A stretch of 37,476 bases of DNA from the NCBI GenBank assembly GCA_030600545.1, contig JAUVLV010000024.1, positions 1 through 37,476 on the forward strand, read 5' to 3'. The position numbers were made by a program, and so were the translations under genes. This DNA is from Candidatus Aegiribacteria sp. GTDB lineage: Bacteria; Fermentibacterota; Fermentibacteria; Fermentibacterales; JCC-6. Each line of letters starts with the position of its first letter. Positions within the stretch are counted from its first letter, which is position 1. This document shows, in pieces, positions 36,793 to 37,476 of the stretch. The notes below the pieces were generated by a model. The model was not told the origin of the DNA. It made no database searches and was given only the letters and a program-made list of their open reading frames with translations.

Positions 36793-37476
36793 ATGATAAA
36801 AAAAGAGATAGTGGATGAAATCAGAATCAAGTACGATGTTCTACGGATTGAGCTTGATGAACGTGGCCGCCGGATGTGGGCGGCGACCGAAGCAAAATCT
36901 TTAGGGCATGGTGGTGTGGTTGCTGTTGCTACCGCAACAGGTCTTGCAGAGAGTACCATAAGACTCGGTAGACATGAGATATCAAATCAGCAGGATGGAG
37001 AAGTTCGCAGAATCCGAAAAAAAGGTGGCGGTAGAAAACCACTTGAGGAAAAAGATAACGAACTTCTCAGATTATTGGATGCATTGGTTGAACCTGTATC
37101 AAGAGGAGATCCAATGTCTCCGCTGAGATGGACATGCAAAAGCACGAGACGCCTCGCTGAAGAACTAACTGCCCAGGGGCATCCTTGCAGTCATACCAAA
37201 GTAGGAAGGCTGCTTGCTGATTTAAATTACAGTCTTCAAAGTACTCGCAAGAGGATGGAAGGAAAGTCCCATCCGGATCGTGATGCTCAATTCAAATTCA
37301 TAAATAGTAAAGTTGTCGATTTTCAGAATCAAGGACAACCAGTTATTTCAGTGGACACAAAAAAGAAAGAACTGATAGGACGCTTTGCCAATAGTGGGCG
37401 TGAGTACCAGCCGAAAGGCAAGCCGGTAGAGGTCGAAACATACGATTTTCCCAGTATGGCCGATGGAAAAGGTATC
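36793..37476 (+). CDS. ISAzo13-like transposase, truncated by window end
   Basis: ATG 36793: MIKKEIVDEIRIKYDVLRIELDERGRRMWAATEAKSLGHGGVVAVATATGLAESTIRLG...PVISVDTKKKELIGRFANSGREYQPKGKPVEVETYDF; open to the window edge. Confidence 0.9.
   Translation, partial: MIKKEIVDEIRIKYDVLRIELDERGRRMWAATEAKSLGHGGVVAVATATGLAESTIRLGRHEISNQQDGEVRRIRKKGGGRKPLEEKDNELLRLLDALVEPVSRGDPMSPLRWTCKSTRRLAEELTAQGHPCSHTKVGRLLADLNYSLQSTRKRMEGKSHPDRDAQFKFINSKVVDFQNQGQPVISVDTKKKELIGRFANSGREYQPKGKPVEVETYDFPSMADGKGI

Overview
This 37.5 kb bacterial window appears to have four parts. (1) 1-8.3 kb, minus strand: a Type I restriction-modification island. It has a stand-alone half-length HsdS, HsdM, an AlbA/Schlafen-type ATP-binding protein, three gene remnants (Mrr N-terminal domain, HsdS C-terminus, collapsed RhuM), HsdR and a YgjP/DUF45 metallopeptidase. 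A promoter with two inverted repeats lies upstream. (2) 8.4-19.7 kb: a TIM44-like/TerB-like zinc-ribbon membrane protein on the minus strand, then a tight plus-strand run of lipoprotein, LarA-like protein, PorY-like histidine kinase with an internal CxxC...CxxC ribbon, PorX-like response regulator fused to a PglZ domain, TsaE, TsaB, a RimI-purine nucleoside phosphorylase fusion, FolC, a small membrane protein and a SUMF1-domain lipoprotein. (3) 19.7-33.6 kb: a large FG-GAP/transglutaminase-like exported protein, tRNA-Val, an ACT-like protein, a polytopic membrane protein, a discoidin-like lipoprotein, a YncE-like beta-propeller and a sulfatase-superfamily lipoprotein. This part also holds a frameshifted T9SS-like C-terminal tail and a frameshifted PilT fragment. 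(4) 34-37.5 kb: an RCK-type ion channel gene split by a complete IS630-family element with TA target duplication, and the 5' part of an ISAzo13-like transposase. No CRISPR array was seen. Family calls rest on motif recognition by eye; no database search was run.
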